Shown piece after piece: positions 7,735-17,417 of a stretch of DNA of 64,000 bases. The DNA comes from Meiothermus taiwanensis DSM 14542. Lineage in GTDB: Bacteria; Deinococcota; Deinococci; Deinococcales; Thermaceae. Under the pieces are notes generated by a model that searched no databases, had not been told where the DNA came from, and was given only the letters and a program-made list of their open reading frames with translations. Made by a program: the position numbers and the translations under genes. How positions within the stretch are numbered: the first letter of the stretch is position 1; every line of letters begins with the position of its first letter. The stretch lies in the NCBI GenBank assembly GCA_000482765.1, contig AXWR01000010.1, positions 28,516 to 92,515 on the forward strand, in the 5' to 3' direction.

Positions 7735-9510
7735 TTACTTTGCGTACTCCACGGCCCGGCTTTCCCGCACCACCGTGACCTGCACCTGGCCGGGGTAGTT
7801 CATGTCGCGCTCGATGCGCCCGGCAATCTCGCGGGCCAGCAGGACGGCCTTGGCGTCGGAGATGCGGTCGGGCTTCACAATCACCCGCACCTCACGCCCG
7901 GCCTGCACCGCGAAGGCGTTGTCCACGCCCGGGAAGGACAGGGCAATGCGCTCGAGCTGCTCCAAGCGCTGGATGTACTCCTCCAGGCTCTCGCGGCGGG
8001 CGCCGGGACGGGCCGCGCTGATGGCATCGGCGGCAGCGGCCAGCACCGAGTAGAGGGTCTCGCCGTTTTCGGGGTCGTGGTGGTGGGCGATGGCGTCAAT
8101 CACCTCTTTGGGCTCGCCAAAGCGGGTGGCCAGGGTGACGCCGATCTCCACGTGGGTGCCCTCGATCTCGCGGTCCACCGACTTGCCCAGGTCGTGCAGC
8201 AGCCCAGCCCGGCGGCCCAGGGCAGCGTCCAGGCCCAGTTCGGCGGCCATGATGCCGGTCAGGTGGGCCACCTGCACCGAGTGCTTGAGCACGTTCTGGC
8301 CGTAGGAGGAGCGGAAGTGCAGCCGGCCTAAAAGCTGCACCAGGCCTGGCTTGAGGCCCACCACCCCGGCCTCCAGGGCGGCCTCCTCGCCGCGCTCGTA
8401 GATGAAGGTTTTCATCTCGTTTTTGGCCTTTTCCACCACCTCCTCGATGCGGCTGGGGTGGATGCGGCCATCAGCCACAAGCTGCTCGAGGGCCATTCTG
8501 GCGATCTCGCGCCGCATGGGGTTGAAGCTGGAGAGCAGCACCGCCTCGGGGGTGTCGTCGATGATCAGATCCACCCCGGTGAGGGCCTCGAAGGTGCGGA
8601 TGTTGCGCCCTTCGCGCCCGATGATGCGGCCCTTCATGGCGTCGGAGGGGATGGGTACGACCGAGACGGCCAGGGCCGCGGCGGTCTCGGAGGCCTGGCG
8701 CTGGGCGGCCTGGGCCAAAAGCTTCTGGGCCTCGCGCTTGACCTCGAGCCGGATGCGCTCGAGGTTGGCCTTGACCCGCAGGGCTTTTTCTTCCTCCAGC
8801 TCGGCGTCCAGGCGCGACAGAAGCAGGTTCTGGGCCTCCTCCCGGCTCATCCCGGCCACCTCCTGGAGCTTGAGGTCGATCTGCCGTTCACGTTGGGCCA
8901 GCTCGGCCTGGCGGGCCTCGAGGGCCTTCTCCAGGGCGTCGAGCTTTTCCTCCTGCTCGTCGAGCTTGGCCGCGCGGGCATCGAGCTGCTCGCCCCGCCT
9001 TGCTAAGCGCTCGGTCTCGCGCTTGAGCTCCTCGCGCTCGGCCCGGCTGGCCTGTAGGTCGGCCTGCAAGCGTTCGCGCTCGGCCTGGAGGGAGGCCCGC
9101 TCGCTCAACAGGGCCTCGCGCTCGGCCTGGAGGCTGGCCTGCAGGCGTTCGCGTTCCTCCCGCAGCTGCTGGCGCAGGCGCTCCTCGCCTTGCTGACGGA
9201 GGCGCTCGAGCTCGGCCTGGGCGCTTTGCCGCAGGTTTTGTACCTCCGTCTGGGCGCTCTGGCGCAGGCTCTGGGCCTCGGCACGGGCGGCCTCGAGCAG
9301 CGCCTGGGCCTGGCTCTGGGCCTGCTCGAGGGCGGTCTGGGCCTGGCGGCGGGCGGCCTCCAGGGTCTGCTGGGCCTCGCGACGGGCGGCCTCGAGTTCG
9401 CTTTTGTTAACTTCGGTCTGGCGGTTGCTGCGCTGCAAAAGCAGCACCACCACCGCCGCCAACACAATCACAATCAGGGTGAGTATCAAATCTAGGGGAG
9501 TAAAGGCCAT
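7735..9510 (-). CDS. rny: Ribonuclease Y
   Basis: Membrane-anchored endoribonuclease that starts mRNA decay, about 591 residues from the chosen start. There is one N-terminal transmembrane helix (about residues 5-25) and a long charged coiled coil (about 30-250) rich in Ala, Glu, Gln and Arg. A KH RNA-binding domain contains GRIIGREGRNIRTFE. The HD phosphohydrolase domain has HDLGKSVDRE as metal site. The ATG at 9510 (MAFTPLDLIL) is preferred because GGAGG sits 7 bases upstream; an in-frame ATG 11 codons earlier would give an unusual polar N-terminus. It follows recA on the same strand but is separated by 336 bases. Confidence 0.93.
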   Translation of the reverse strand: MAFTPLDLILTLIVIVLAAVVVLLLQRSNRQTEVNKSELEAARREAQQTLEAARRQAQTALEQAQSQAQALLEAARAEAQSLRQSAQTEVQNLRQSAQAELERLRQQGEERLRQQLREERERLQASLQAEREALLSERASLQAERERLQADLQASRAEREELKRETERLARRGEQLDARAAKLDEQEEKLDALEKALEARQAELAQRERQIDLKLQEVAGMSREEAQNLLLSRLDAELEEEKALRVKANLERIRLEVKREAQKLLAQAAQRQASETAAALAVSVVPIPSDAMKGRIIGREGRNIRTFEALTGVDLIIDDTPEAVLLSSFNPMRREIARMALEQLVADGRIHPSRIEEVVEKAKNEMKTFIYERGEEAALEAGVVGLKPGLVQLLGRLHFRSSYGQNVLKHSVQVAHLTGIMAAELGLDAALGRRAGLLHDLGKSVDREIEGTHVEIGVTLATRFGEPKEVIDAIAHHHDPENGETLYSVLAAAADAISAARPGARRESLEEYIQRLEQLERIALSFPGVDNAFAVQAGREVRVIVKPDRISDAKAVLLAREIAGRIERDMNYPGQVQVTVVRESRAVEYAK

Positions 9511-9846
9511 CGGTACCTCCAAGGGTTGCATGGAGGTTCTCACAGTTTCTGATCGGCGTTTGGCTAAATACGTGTTCCAGTTTTTTCAGGCATACCCTTG
9601 CACTGAACGGCTCTTGAAAACAGCCCGCGCACCTGGCAGGGTTGTTTTGAAAGACCCACCACGCCCATCCTGCGGGGCACAGCGGGAACCGTGATCAGAC
9701 TGGCCCGAGTCCGACGCCAAACCAGAAGTAGACCATTACCAAGCTCTACTGCGCACCGCTCCCTGGCCCAAAGCGCCACCGGACGGATGCTGAGCATTTG
9801 GGTTGCCTGGCCTTTCATACTGGGAGAACCCCACCTAACCAGCAGT
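9511..9846. other. Intergenic region between recA and rny
   Basis: 336 bases without a convincing gene. The open frames across it have poor composition and no ribosome binding sites. I see no strong terminator after recA and no consensus promoter for rny, so cotranscription with recA is possible. The repeat family found elsewhere in the window is absent here. Confidence 0.5.
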
Positions 9847-10896
9847 CTATACCTCGGCAGCCACAGTGGAAGACTCCTCGTCTTCTTCTGAAGCTGCCAA
9901 TACCGATAGCTTACCAGCTTGGGCCAAAACTTTCTCGCGGATCTCCTGAACCAGGCGCGGCTCGCCCCTCAGAAACTCGGCGGCCTTCTCCTTGCCCTGG
10001 CCCAGCCGGGTATCGCCATAGGAGAGCCAGGAACCCGATTTGTCTATCACCTCGGTGGCGATGGCGACTGTGACCAGGTCGGCCAGGGGGTCGATGCCCT
10101 TGCCGAAGTACAGTTCGATCTCATGCTCGCGGAAGGGTGGGGCCAGCTTGTTCTTGGTCACCTTGACCCGTACCCGGTTGCCCACCGCGTCGTTGCCCAC
10201 CTTGATGGGCTGGCCTTGCTTGCGCACATCCAGCCGCACCGAGGCATAAAACTTGAGGGCCCGTCCGCCGGGGGTGGTCTCGGGGTTGCCGTACATCTGC
10301 CCCACCTTTTCCCGGATCTGGTTGATGAAGATGGCGGCGGTGTTGCTCTTGGAAAGCGCCGCCGTGAGCTTGCGCAGGGCCTGGCTCATCAGGCGGGCCT
10401 GGACGCCCACGAAGGCATCGCCCATCTGCCCCTCGATCTCGGCCTGGGGCACCAGGGCCGCCACCGAGTCGATCACGATAACGTCTATCGCGCCGCTGCG
10501 GGTGAGGAGCTCCACGATCTCCAGGGCCTGTTCGCCGGTGTCGGGCTGGGAGACCAGGAGGTCGTCGATGTTAACCCCCAGGCTTTTGGCGTAGATGGGG
10601 TCGAGGGCGTGCTCGGCGTCCACGAAGGCCGCCACCCCCCCGGCCTGCTGGGCCTGGGCGATGATGGAGAGGGCCAGGGTGGTTTTGCCGCCCGATTCGG
10701 GGCCGTAGATCTCGGTGATCCGCCCTTTGGGAATCCCCCCGATGCCCAGGGCCATGTCCAGGCCCAGGCTGCCGGTGGGGATGACCTCCACCTGTTGCCT
10801 GGGGGCCTCGCCCAGGCGCATCACGGCCCCTTTGCCGAACTGCTTCTCGATGGACTTCAGGGCCCCTTCCAGCGCTTTTTGCTTGTCTTTATCCAT
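9847..10896 (-). CDS. recA: Recombinase RecA
   Basis: ATP-dependent strand-exchange protein for homologous recombination, DNA repair and transformation, about 349 residues. Walker A reads [12 protein letters not shown] (most RecAs have GPESSGKTT). The fold continues with [15 protein letters not shown], loop L1, and [22 protein letters not shown], which contains loop L2. The C-terminus is acidic (EEDEESS). The frame is open to a GTG at 10902, but AGGAG stands 5 bases before the ATG at 10896, which gives the normal [14 protein letters not shown] start. It is the third gene of a cinA-thpR-recA unit, an arrangement also known in Deinococcus. Confidence 0.97.
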   Translation of the reverse strand: MDKDKQKALEGALKSIEKQFGKGAVMRLGEAPRQQVEVIPTGSLGLDMALGIGGIPKGRITEIYGPESGGKTTLALSIIAQAQQAGGVAAFVDAEHALDPIYAKSLGVNIDDLLVSQPDTGEQALEIVELLTRSGAIDVIVIDSVAALVPQAEIEGQMGDAFVGVQARLMSQALRKLTAALSKSNTAAIFINQIREKVGQMYGNPETTPGGRALKFYASVRLDVRKQGQPIKVGNDAVGNRVRVKVTKNKLAPPFREHEIELYFGKGIDPLADLVTVAIATEVIDKSGSWLSYGDTRLGQGKEKAAEFLRGEPRLVQEIREKVLAQAGKLSVLAASEEDEESSTVAAEV

Positions 10897-10921
10897 ACAC
10901 ACTCCTACGATCAGAGGCTGT

Positions 10922-11434
10922 TCAACCGAGTGGAAACTGTTCCAAAACGCGGTATTGTGAACCTGAGCGCTCCAGCTTGGACTCTACCAAGCATACTGCT
11001 TGAACCTGAAAGCGAATATTCATCACCACGGGCCCCACGCGGGGGGCCGGGCCTTTTTTGCGGGCCAGGGTCAGGTGGGGCTTGAAGGGCGCCGCCTCGA
11101 CCTCCGGCAGGGCTTGCTGCAGTCCCTGGGCCAGGGCCTCGAGCCCCTCCCCGCTGGCCTTGACGAACCAGACCCGGGGCGCGCCGGTAGGGGGGAAGTA
11201 GCCGGTTCCGCCCAACTCCACCTCGAAGGCCTTGGTACGGGATGCCACCTCGCGCCCGATGCGGCGGAACTCCGGCAGGCGCTCGGGGGGCTGCTCCCCC
11301 AGAAAGAGCAGGGTGATATGGAGCTGGTGGGGGGGGCTGGGCTTCCAGCCCCGGTAGCTCTGCACTCGAGCCTGGGCCTCGGCAAGGGTGGCCTGCACCT
11401 CGCGTGGGGGGAAGATGGCATAAAAAAGTCTCAT
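10922..11434 (-). CDS. thpR: RNA 2',3'-cyclic phosphodiesterase (ThpR/LigT)
   Basis: Member of the 2H phosphoesterase superfamily, which opens 2',3'-cyclic phosphates on RNA ends; 170 residues. Both HxT motifs are present: HITLLFLG (about residues 40-47) and HLTLARKK (about 124-131). The ATG overlaps the TGA of cinA (ATGA at 11431-11434), so the two are translationally coupled. recA begins about 25 bases after its stop. Why an RNA-end enzyme sits between cinA and recA is not known from sequence. Confidence 0.9.
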   Translation of the reverse strand: MRLFYAIFPPREVQATLAEAQARVQSYRGWKPSPPHQLHITLLFLGEQPPERLPEFRRIGREVASRTKAFEVELGGTGYFPPTGAPRVWFVKASGEGLEALAQGLQQALPEVEAAPFKPHLTLARKKGPAPRVGPVVMNIRFQVQAVCLVESKLERSGSQYRVLEQFPLG

Positions 11435-12633
11435 CGCAGCTCACTCACCAGAAAAGCCAGGGCCGCGTGGGCTGCCCGCTGGCGTATCATCTCGCGGCTG
11501 GCCCCCGGCAGCCGGAAATGCCGGGAGCTGACCCCCTGGGGGCCGGCCAGACCTACGAACAGGGTTCCCACCGGCTGGCCCTCCAGGGGCTCGGGGCCGG
11601 CCACGCCGGTGGTGGAAAGGCCGTAGGTGGCTCCCAGCAGGCTGCGGGCCGCCACGGCCATGGCTTCGGCAAAGGCCGCCGAGACCACCCCGTGCTGGGC
11701 CGCGACCTCGAGGGGAATGGGGAGCTGGGATTTGGCGAGGGGGCTGTAGGAGACCAGGCCCCCCAGGTAGCTTCTGGAAGCGCCCGGCACCCCCGTCAGG
11801 AGGGCGCCCAGCACCCCCCCGGTCATGGACTCGAGGGTGGCCAGGGTGGCTTTTTGGTCATCCAGCCGCTGCAGGGCCAGCGCCGGGAGGGTATCGCCCT
11901 CCCGGCCCCAGACCGCCTCGCCCAGCAGGGGCCGGATCTGCGCGGCCAGGGCTTCGACCGGGCCGGGCTCCCCCCGCACCACCACCGCCACCCCATCCAT
12001 CTTGGCGTAGGTGCCCACCTCCACCGCCCCGCCCCGCCGGAACAGGTCGCCCAGGAGCTCCACGATGCGCGACTCGCCCAGGCCAAAGGTTTTGAAGGTA
12101 ATCTGCCGGTAGGGTTTTGCTGGCAGCCCCAGCCTGGGCAGCAGCTCGGCCCACATCGGGCGCCACTCGGCGGGCGGGCCGGGCAGGCAGACCAGGTCTT
12201 GGCCCTCCCGGTGCACCCACCAGCCGGGCGCGGTGCCGCGGGGGTTGGCGATCCAGGTGGCCGAAGGAATCTTGAGGGCCTGTTTGCGGTTGGCCTCGGG
12301 CATCTTCCAGCCCCGATCGGCAAAGATACCCTCCAACCAGGCCAGCACCTGGGGGTCAATTTCCATCTTCTCGCCCAGGGCCGCGGCGATGGCCTCGCGG
12401 GTGATGTCGTCGGGGGTGGGGCCCAGCCCGCCCGAGAGCACCACCAGCCGGGCCTTTTGCCAGGCCTCGCGCACGGCCTCGGTCAGGGCCTCGAGGTGGT
12501 CGGCCACGCGCAGGGTGCGGCGGATCTCGAGGGCGTAAGGCTGCAGACTAACGGCAATTTCAGCGGTGTTGCTGTCCACCGTTTCGCCGTATAGCAGCTC
12601 ATCCCCTACGCCAATTATTTCTGCTAAAAACAT
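11431..12633 (-). CDS. cinA: CinA: competence/damage-inducible protein with nicotinamide-nucleotide amidase domain
   Basis: 400 residues with two domains. The N-terminal molybdopterin-binding-like (COG1058) domain has GDELLYGETVDSN and VLSGGLGPTPDDITREA and is linked to ADP-ribose pyrophosphatase activity. The C-terminal PncC domain has ESMTGGVLGALLTGVPGAS and STTGVAGPEP, and deamidates NMN to nicotinate mononucleotide in pyridine-nucleotide salvage. It is first gene of the cinA-thpR-recA unit. TAGGAG lies 5 bases before the ATG, and a promoter is visible just upstream. The link with recA fits roles in transformation or DNA-damage response in related bacteria. Confidence 0.94.
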   Translation of the reverse strand: MFLAEIIGVGDELLYGETVDSNTAEIAVSLQPYALEIRRTLRVADHLEALTEAVREAWQKARLVVLSGGLGPTPDDITREAIAAALGEKMEIDPQVLAWLEGIFADRGWKMPEANRKQALKIPSATWIANPRGTAPGWWVHREGQDLVCLPGPPAEWRPMWAELLPRLGLPAKPYRQITFKTFGLGESRIVELLGDLFRRGGAVEVGTYAKMDGVAVVVRGEPGPVEALAAQIRPLLGEAVWGREGDTLPALALQRLDDQKATLATLESMTGGVLGALLTGVPGASRSYLGGLVSYSPLAKSQLPIPLEVAAQHGVVSAAFAEAMAVAARSLLGATYGLSTTGVAGPEPLEGQPVGTLFVGLAGPQGVSSRHFRLPGASREMIRQRAAHAALAFLVSELR

Positions 12634-12645
12634 AATAGCTCCTAT

Positions 12646-12674
12646 ACACTACAACAACTTATTAAAAAGGTCAA
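12646..12674 (-). promoter_or_regulatory. Promoter of the cinA-thpR-recA unit
   Basis: Minus-strand TTGACC (12669-12674) and TAGTGT (12646-12651) are 17 bases apart. Transcription would start only a few bases before the ribosome binding site of cinA. No SOS-type box was recognised. Confidence 0.5.
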
Positions 12675-12722
12675 AAGCCCGCACCTCTATCATACGGGCT
12701 GGTCTCGAGGCCGAGGACGCTT

Positions 12723-13700
12723 TTACGGCATTGGCAAGCCCGAAACGGTAGCCGACCAACCCTCGATGTGCACCTGGTCGCCGGGGGCCAGCTCCTTGCG
12801 CAGCAGGGCCAGTGCGATGGCCCCGAGCCGGGGTGACTCCACAGCGGTGCCCACCCTGCCAACGCGCTTGCCCTCGCGGAAGATTTCGGCCCCGCTGGGG
12901 AGCTCCTTCTGACCCAGAAGCCCCATGAGCTGGTAGCGGGTGTTGCCCCGGGCCTCGAGCCGGGCCATTATTTCCTGCCCCAGGTAGCAGCCCTTCTTGT
13001 AGCTCACCCGGCCCTCCAGCCCCACCTCCTGGGGCAGCTCACCCAGCGCCTCCGGCAGGTCGGGGATGCCGCGCTCGACCCGCCAGATGTGCCAGGCCTC
13101 GTGCCCTACCAGGCTGGCCCCGGCCTCCAGTATTGGCTGAACTAGCATGTGCGCTTGGCTGGAGGGCGTCAGCAGCCACAGGCCGAATTCGTCGCGGGCC
13201 ATTACCCAATGCGGGGTCTTCCCAAGGCCCCAGCGCGGGGGCAGGGGGGCCAGCTTTTGGGCCACCGCCTCGGCATCCGGGCCATGCAGACGCAGCAATG
13301 ACCAGGGCAGCGCTTCGATCTCGACCTGGTCGAACACAATAAACTTGCGAAAGCGCTCGGCCAGGGCCCTGGCGCTGGGGGAGCTAACCCAGAAGGAGTC
13401 GCCCAGGTTGAGAACCAAGCCCAGGTGCTCGATCTGGCCCCTGGCGTTCAGGAAGAGGGTCTCGAGCCAGCTATCCTGCAACATTGCGCGAATATTGGAG
13501 GTGCACTGGTTGTGCAGGAACTCGGTGCGGTCGGGGCCTCTAAGCTCCAACAGGCCGTGGTTGGAGAAGTCCAGCAGGGCCGCGCCTTGCTGGAGGGCCT
13601 CGAGTTCGGCCTCCACATCACCGTAGTTCCACGGGACGCGAAATTCATCCTGCTCGCGCCAGGTAACCTTCAACGATTCGTGTAAGTCTTGCAGATGCAC
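12723..13700 (-). CDS. ygfZ: YgfZ/GcvT-domain folate-binding protein
   Basis: 325 residues, related to glycine-cleavage T-protein. The signature KKGCYLGQE (about residues 234-242) with its conserved Cys marks the YgfZ family, which uses tetrahydrofolate to help maintain Fe-S enzymes such as MiaB. The N-terminal half has the typical LDFSNHGLLELRGPDRTEFLHNQCTSN (about 41-67). It stands alone, upstream of the cinA unit on the same strand. The suf operon lies far away in this window. No strong ribosome binding site is visible before the ATG. Confidence 0.9.
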   Translation of the reverse strand: MHLQDLHESLKVTWREQDEFRVPWNYGDVEAELEALQQGAALLDFSNHGLLELRGPDRTEFLHNQCTSNIRAMLQDSWLETLFLNARGQIEHLGLVLNLGDSFWVSSPSARALAERFRKFIVFDQVEIEALPWSLLRLHGPDAEAVAQKLAPLPPRWGLGKTPHWVMARDEFGLWLLTPSSQAHMLVQPILEAGASLVGHEAWHIWRVERGIPDLPEALGELPQEVGLEGRVSYKKGCYLGQEIMARLEARGNTRYQLMGLLGQKELPSGAEIFREGKRVGRVGTAVESPRLGAIALALLRKELAPGDQVHIEGWSATVSGLPMP

Positions 13701-13761
13701 ACCTTTAGTCTAAGGCCAGACCCGTTTGAGTTTTTGGAAGGGGGGTTAGGTTTCGCTATCG

Positions 13762-13941
13762 ATACCAGATCGGGTTGGTTCGGGCCGACAAATAACCCAA
13801 CCGAAGGGGGTGTTCTAGAGCGTTTCCCACGAATACCCGGTACGGCGTACGGGGGCGGGTAATTGTGGGAAATGCGATAGGCTTCAAAAAGATGGCCTCT
13901 GGAAGTCTTTGCCTTGGACGACCATCTTGTTGAATCCGGTA
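13762..13941. repeat. Composite intergenic repeat (two families)
   Basis: It begins ATACCAGAT and ends GAATCCGGTA, the near-inverted ends of the dispersed repeat family. Inside is a second element (13825-13870, TCCCACGAATACCCGGTAC...) that recurs at 47975-48050. Near the right end is the CAAAAAGATGGCCTCT segment also seen at 39666-39681. It fills the gap between the envelope cluster and ygfZ; no gene or clear terminator was found here. Confidence 0.65.
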
Positions 13942-13985
13942 CGGAAAACCTGCTGCGCTGCAGCGAACCACGGCCGATGGGATGC

Positions 13986-16900
13986 TCAGTTCACCTGCAC
14001 CCGGTACACGAAATACCCACCCTGACCGGGCAGCAGGGCCGGGGCGCTGCCGCCGCCAGGCTGAGGGGCGGTGGGGAGGGTGCAGAGCGTAGCCAGGTTC
14101 AGGGTGATGCTGCTGGTAGAACCCAGGTCGGGCCGTACCACCGCACCACCGGGGCAGACCAGCTCCACCTCGCCGGTGCCGCCGTAGGCGTTCTGTACCA
14201 GGGTGCTGAAGAAGGGGATGGGGTCATAGAGCACCACGTTGAAGATGGGCTGGCTGCCGATGTTCTGGTACTGGATGCGGTATTCCAGCACCTCCCCGGG
14301 CCGTCCCTGGGCGCTGGCGGCGAAAGCGGTGTTCTGGCTCACGTTACGCACCTGCTTTTCCAGCCTTAGCTCCCCACCCCGAATAACAGTGGTGGCATCG
14401 GTCAGGCCCCTGGTTTCCTGGACGGCAGGGTTGCTGCCCCAGGACAGACTGGCGCTGAGGCTGGCGATATCCACCTGGCCGGCGCTCACCCCTGCGGGCA
14501 CCAGTACCTGCACCTCGAGGGCGCACCCTGCCAGACTGCCGTCGGATGCCCGCGGCCAGCCAGAGCCCACACTAAAGCTCTGCGGTAGCCCCTGGAAGCC
14601 CTCGCCAGCGTCGTCGAAGTCGCCATCGCAGTTCACATCGCGGCGGAGTTGGTAGCCAAACTGCGGGGTGTTGGTCAGGGCCAGGGTAACCGTTCCCAGG
14701 GTGCCGGGCTTGAACTGGTGCAGATAGCGCACCACCCCTGGGCTGGTGGTCTGGCCCGACTGGTCGGGCCTAAAGAGCGAGCTGCGCACCACCCCAAAGT
14801 TGCGGGTAAGGCTGGAACCGGCCAGGCTGCTGGCCGAACCCAGGCTAATCACGGCACCGCTGGAGGTGGGGCTTGTGGCGTCGGCCCAGCTTCCTACCAG
14901 GGTGGCGCTGCTCCCGTTGTTCCAGCCGGTGGCCGGGCGCAGGGGGTGGGAGAGGGTCACGCTGCCCCAGGAGGCGGGAATCCAAAGGGTGTAGCCCCCG
15001 TTCCCATCGGTGGCGGCGGTGCGGGTGTAGGTGCCATCGGTGGCGCTGACCACGCTGGCGGCCCCGCGCTCACCCCCATCCTGCAGGGCGTTGTTGGCCG
15101 AGCCGCCGCTCTCGCCATCGTCGTAGAAGACCCGGCCCTCTACCCGCGCGCCGTGGAAGAGGCCAAAGTCCTGGTTCAGCAGGTTGCTAGCAGCCACGGT
15201 GATGGCCCGGCTCCCACCGGCTGGGTTAATAAAATGCCAGCCAGCGGGAGGGGTGGGGGTGGTGTCGGCGGTGCTGTTGTTGTTGTCCAGCACCAGGCTG
15301 TAGCTGCCGGGGGCCACCCCGCTAAAGCTGTAGGCTCCGGTTCCGGGACTCACGGTCTGAACAGCCAGCACCGTGCTGCCCTGCACAAGCTTCACATAGA
15401 CCGTAACCCCCGTGCTCCAGTTCTCGCTGTTCCGCACCCCGTTGGGTTCTAGGTCGTGGTAGACCTGGCCGCTCACGTTGACACCGGTCACGTTCAACAC
15501 TGCGCTGGCCGGGCTCTGGTTGCTGCCGTGGTTGGTTTGGAGGGCCCCGGCAGCCAGGGTGTTGGTGTAGCTGCCTGGTGTGCTGGCAGTGACGCTCACG
15601 CTTACAGTACAGCTTCCGTTAGCCGGTATCTGGGCCCCGGCAGCCAGGGTTACGCTGCTGCTGCCAGGCGTGGTGCTCACGCTGCCGCTGGGGCAGGTGG
15701 TGCTGGCATTGGCTGGGCTGGCCACCACCAGGCCCGCGGGCAGGTTGTCCACCAGGGCCGCGCTCAGGGTGGCAGGGGTGGGGTTGGGGTTTGTGAGGGT
15801 AATGCTGAGGGTGCTGGTGCTACCTACGGGAATGCTGGCCGGGGAGAAGGCTTTGCTAAGAGAAGGAGGGTTAGAGACCTGGCTATTGGCCGAGACGCTG
15901 GCCGTCTGGCTGAAGCTGGTGCCCAGGGTCTGGCTGTTGTAGCTGATCTGGGCGGTGTTGGTGATGGTCTGCCCGCCGGCGCTGGGCAGCACCTGTACCC
16001 GGAAGCGCACGCTGGCGCCCTGGCTCGGTAGGATTAGCCCGCCGCTCGAGGCGTTGGCCCCGGTGCCCAGGCGGAAAACCACGCGGTTGTTGGCGTTATC
16101 AAACTCGGCAATGTCGTCGCCAGCGGCATCGGTAAAGGTGCCGGTGGGGGCGCCAGTGGCGTTGGTGAGCACCTGCAGGCTTCCCGGCACATACTGGGTT
16201 CCGGCAGGAATGGGGTCGTACACGACCACATTGGTGGCCCCGTCCCCCCCAGTGTTAGAAAAACTGAGGGTGTACTCGAGGATATCGCCCGGCACCAAGT
16301 TGCCCCCGTTGATGTCCTGTCCGGTTTTACTGAAGGAACTGGTCAGGTCGGGAAGGTAGACCTGGGTGGCGAAAGTCAGCACGGTGGGGAAGTAAACGTC
16401 CTGAGAGGAGGTGAACTGGATGGTTGCAGTAGTGGATCCGTTGGGAAGGTGCCCTGTGGCGTCTATTAGGTCGACGTCCACCGCCATCTGGTTGAGGTAG
16501 TTGGGGGTTTTGGCAGTGAAACGGGTACCGAGTTGAGATACAGAGCTGTTGAAGAAGTTGTTGCTAGGGTTTTGTGCGTCGCCAAGTGGTACTCCATTCA
16601 GCACCAGTTGGTCACCTGTGATGCCGCCATCCCCCTCAAAGGCCACTGCCCCCAGGTAGGTGGTAAAGGAGCCTGTGATGGGGGTCAGGAAGCCGCTGGG
16701 GGTGATGGTGACGGGGTTGCCGTTGCTTACCGAGGCCAGCCCGTTGTAGACCGTGAGGTTGCGGAGGGGCTCGCTGGACAGCCGGTAAACCACCACCAGC
16801 GACCAGCCTGCATAGAAGCCCAGCCCGTCATTGCCGGTGTCAGCCAGGATACCCCCTACCCAATAGGAGCCGTTGCCGCTGGCTTGCACGAGGTCGGTTA

Positions 16901-17417
16901 CATCAGCAAAGGCGGTGTAAGGGCGGGTGGTAGGGGTGCCCTGGTTTGTGATGGTGCCAATGAGGCTGCCCGAGAGGGGCTGGTAGGTGCTGCTCCCCGG
17001 AGGTTTGATGGAGATCTGGTTGCGGCCAGCGGCGTTTTCACCTGTTCTGGCACCCCAGTAAAGACCGGCAAAGAGTACCTGGGCCCCGGTGGGCAGGGAG
17101 AGGGTGGCGGCGCTCGAGCCTCCCCGGCCTGAAGGCCAGGTAGGGTTGGTGGGGTCGGCGTTGATGAAAATCATGTTTCGTGTGGTATCGAGCTGGTTGC
17201 TGGAAGTTACCGCCGTGTTGTTTTGGCTTGAATTATTCATCCGGGTTGTATCGCACTGGGTGGTGGAGTTGGCCTGACTCATGCACATTAGGGTGTTGCC
17301 CACCAGCATGATGTTGCCATTGGTGGTGTTTTGGTAGCGGATGCTAAATGAGGTTACCACCTGGGCCTGGGCCAGGCCCAGGAACGTGAACAGGGCCAGG
17401 AGTAGGATGCGGTTCAT
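13986..17417 (-). CDS. Secreted surface protein with DUF11 and SdrD B-like repeats
   Basis: About 1143 residues. A signal peptide (MNRILLLALFTFLGLAQA) is followed by an N-terminal domain of roughly 330 residues with VLFAGLYWGA. Then come DUF11-type Ig-like repeats (SKTGQDINGGNLVPGDILEYT and similar), two SdrD B-like modules (VSGQVYHDLEPNGVRNSEN; EGRVFYDDGESGG), and a last DUF11 repeat near the C-terminus. It is rich in Ser, Thr, Asn and Gly, with few charged residues. The ATG at 17417 is chosen because GGAGGG precedes it and it overlaps the TGA of the upstream gene as ATGA. No sortase motif, S-layer homology domain or C-terminal anchor was seen. It is the last gene of the five-gene envelope cluster; role unknown, probably a surface fibre or layer component. 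Confidence 0.75.
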   Translation of the reverse strand: MNRILLLALFTFLGLAQAQVVTSFSIRYQNTTNGNIMLVGNTLMCMSQANSTTQCDTTRMNNSSQNNTAVTSSNQLDTTRNMIFINADPTNPTWPSGRGGSSAATLSLPTGAQVLFAGLYWGARTGENAAGRNQISIKPPGSSTYQPLSGSLIGTITNQGTPTTRPYTAFADVTDLVQASGNGSYWVGGILADTGNDGLGFYAGWSLVVVYRLSSEPLRNLTVYNGLASVSNGNPVTITPSGFLTPITGSFTTYLGAVAFEGDGGITGDQLVLNGVPLGDAQNPSNNFFNSSVSQLGTRFTAKTPNYLNQMAVDVDLIDATGHLPNGSTTATIQFTSSQDVYFPTVLTFATQVYLPDLTSSFSKTGQDINGGNLVPGDILEYTLSFSNTGGDGATNVVVYDPIPAGTQYVPGSLQVLTNATGAPTGTFTDAAGDDIAEFDNANNRVVFRLGTGANASSGGLILPSQGASVRFRVQVLPSAGGQTITNTAQISYNSQTLGTSFSQTASVSANSQVSNPPSLSKAFSPASIPVGSTSTLSITLTNPNPTPATLSAALVDNLPAGLVVASPANASTTCPSGSVSTTPGSSSVTLAAGAQIPANGSCTVSVSVTASTPGSYTNTLAAGALQTNHGSNQSPASAVLNVTGVNVSGQVYHDLEPNGVRNSENWSTGVTVYVKLVQGSTVLAVQTVSPGTGAYSFSGVAPGSYSLVLDNNNSTADTTPTPPAGWHFINPAGGSRAITVAASNLLNQDFGLFHGARVEGRVFYDDGESGGSANNALQDGGERGAASVVSATDGTYTRTAATDGNGGYTLWIPASWGSVTLSHPLRPATGWNNGSSATLVGSWADATSPTSSGAVISLGSASSLAGSSLTRNFGVVRSSLFRPDQSGQTTSPGVVRYLHQFKPGTLGTVTLALTNTPQFGYQLRRDVNCDGDFDDAGEGFQGLPQSFSVGSGWPRASDGSLAGCALEVQVLVPAGVSAGQVDIASLSASLSWGSNPAVQETRGLTDATTVIRGGELRLEKQVRNVSQNTAFAASAQGRPGEVLEYRIQYQNIGSQPIFNVVLYDPIPFFSTLVQNAYGGTGEVELVCPGGAVVRPDLGSTSSITLNLATLCTLPTAPQPGGGSAPALLPGQGGYFVYRVQVN

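Noticed and set aside
7715..7735. GGACAGTCTGTCT palindrome between rny and mmsA as an operator
   Set aside because: The same motif occurs inside the coding region of the sugar kinase at about 34742, so it is not specific, and no promoter elements surround it.
8402..9196. 264-residue Ser/Arg-rich open frame antisense to rny
   Set aside because: It is the complement of the coiled-coil coding region; composition is not protein-like and no start signals are seen.
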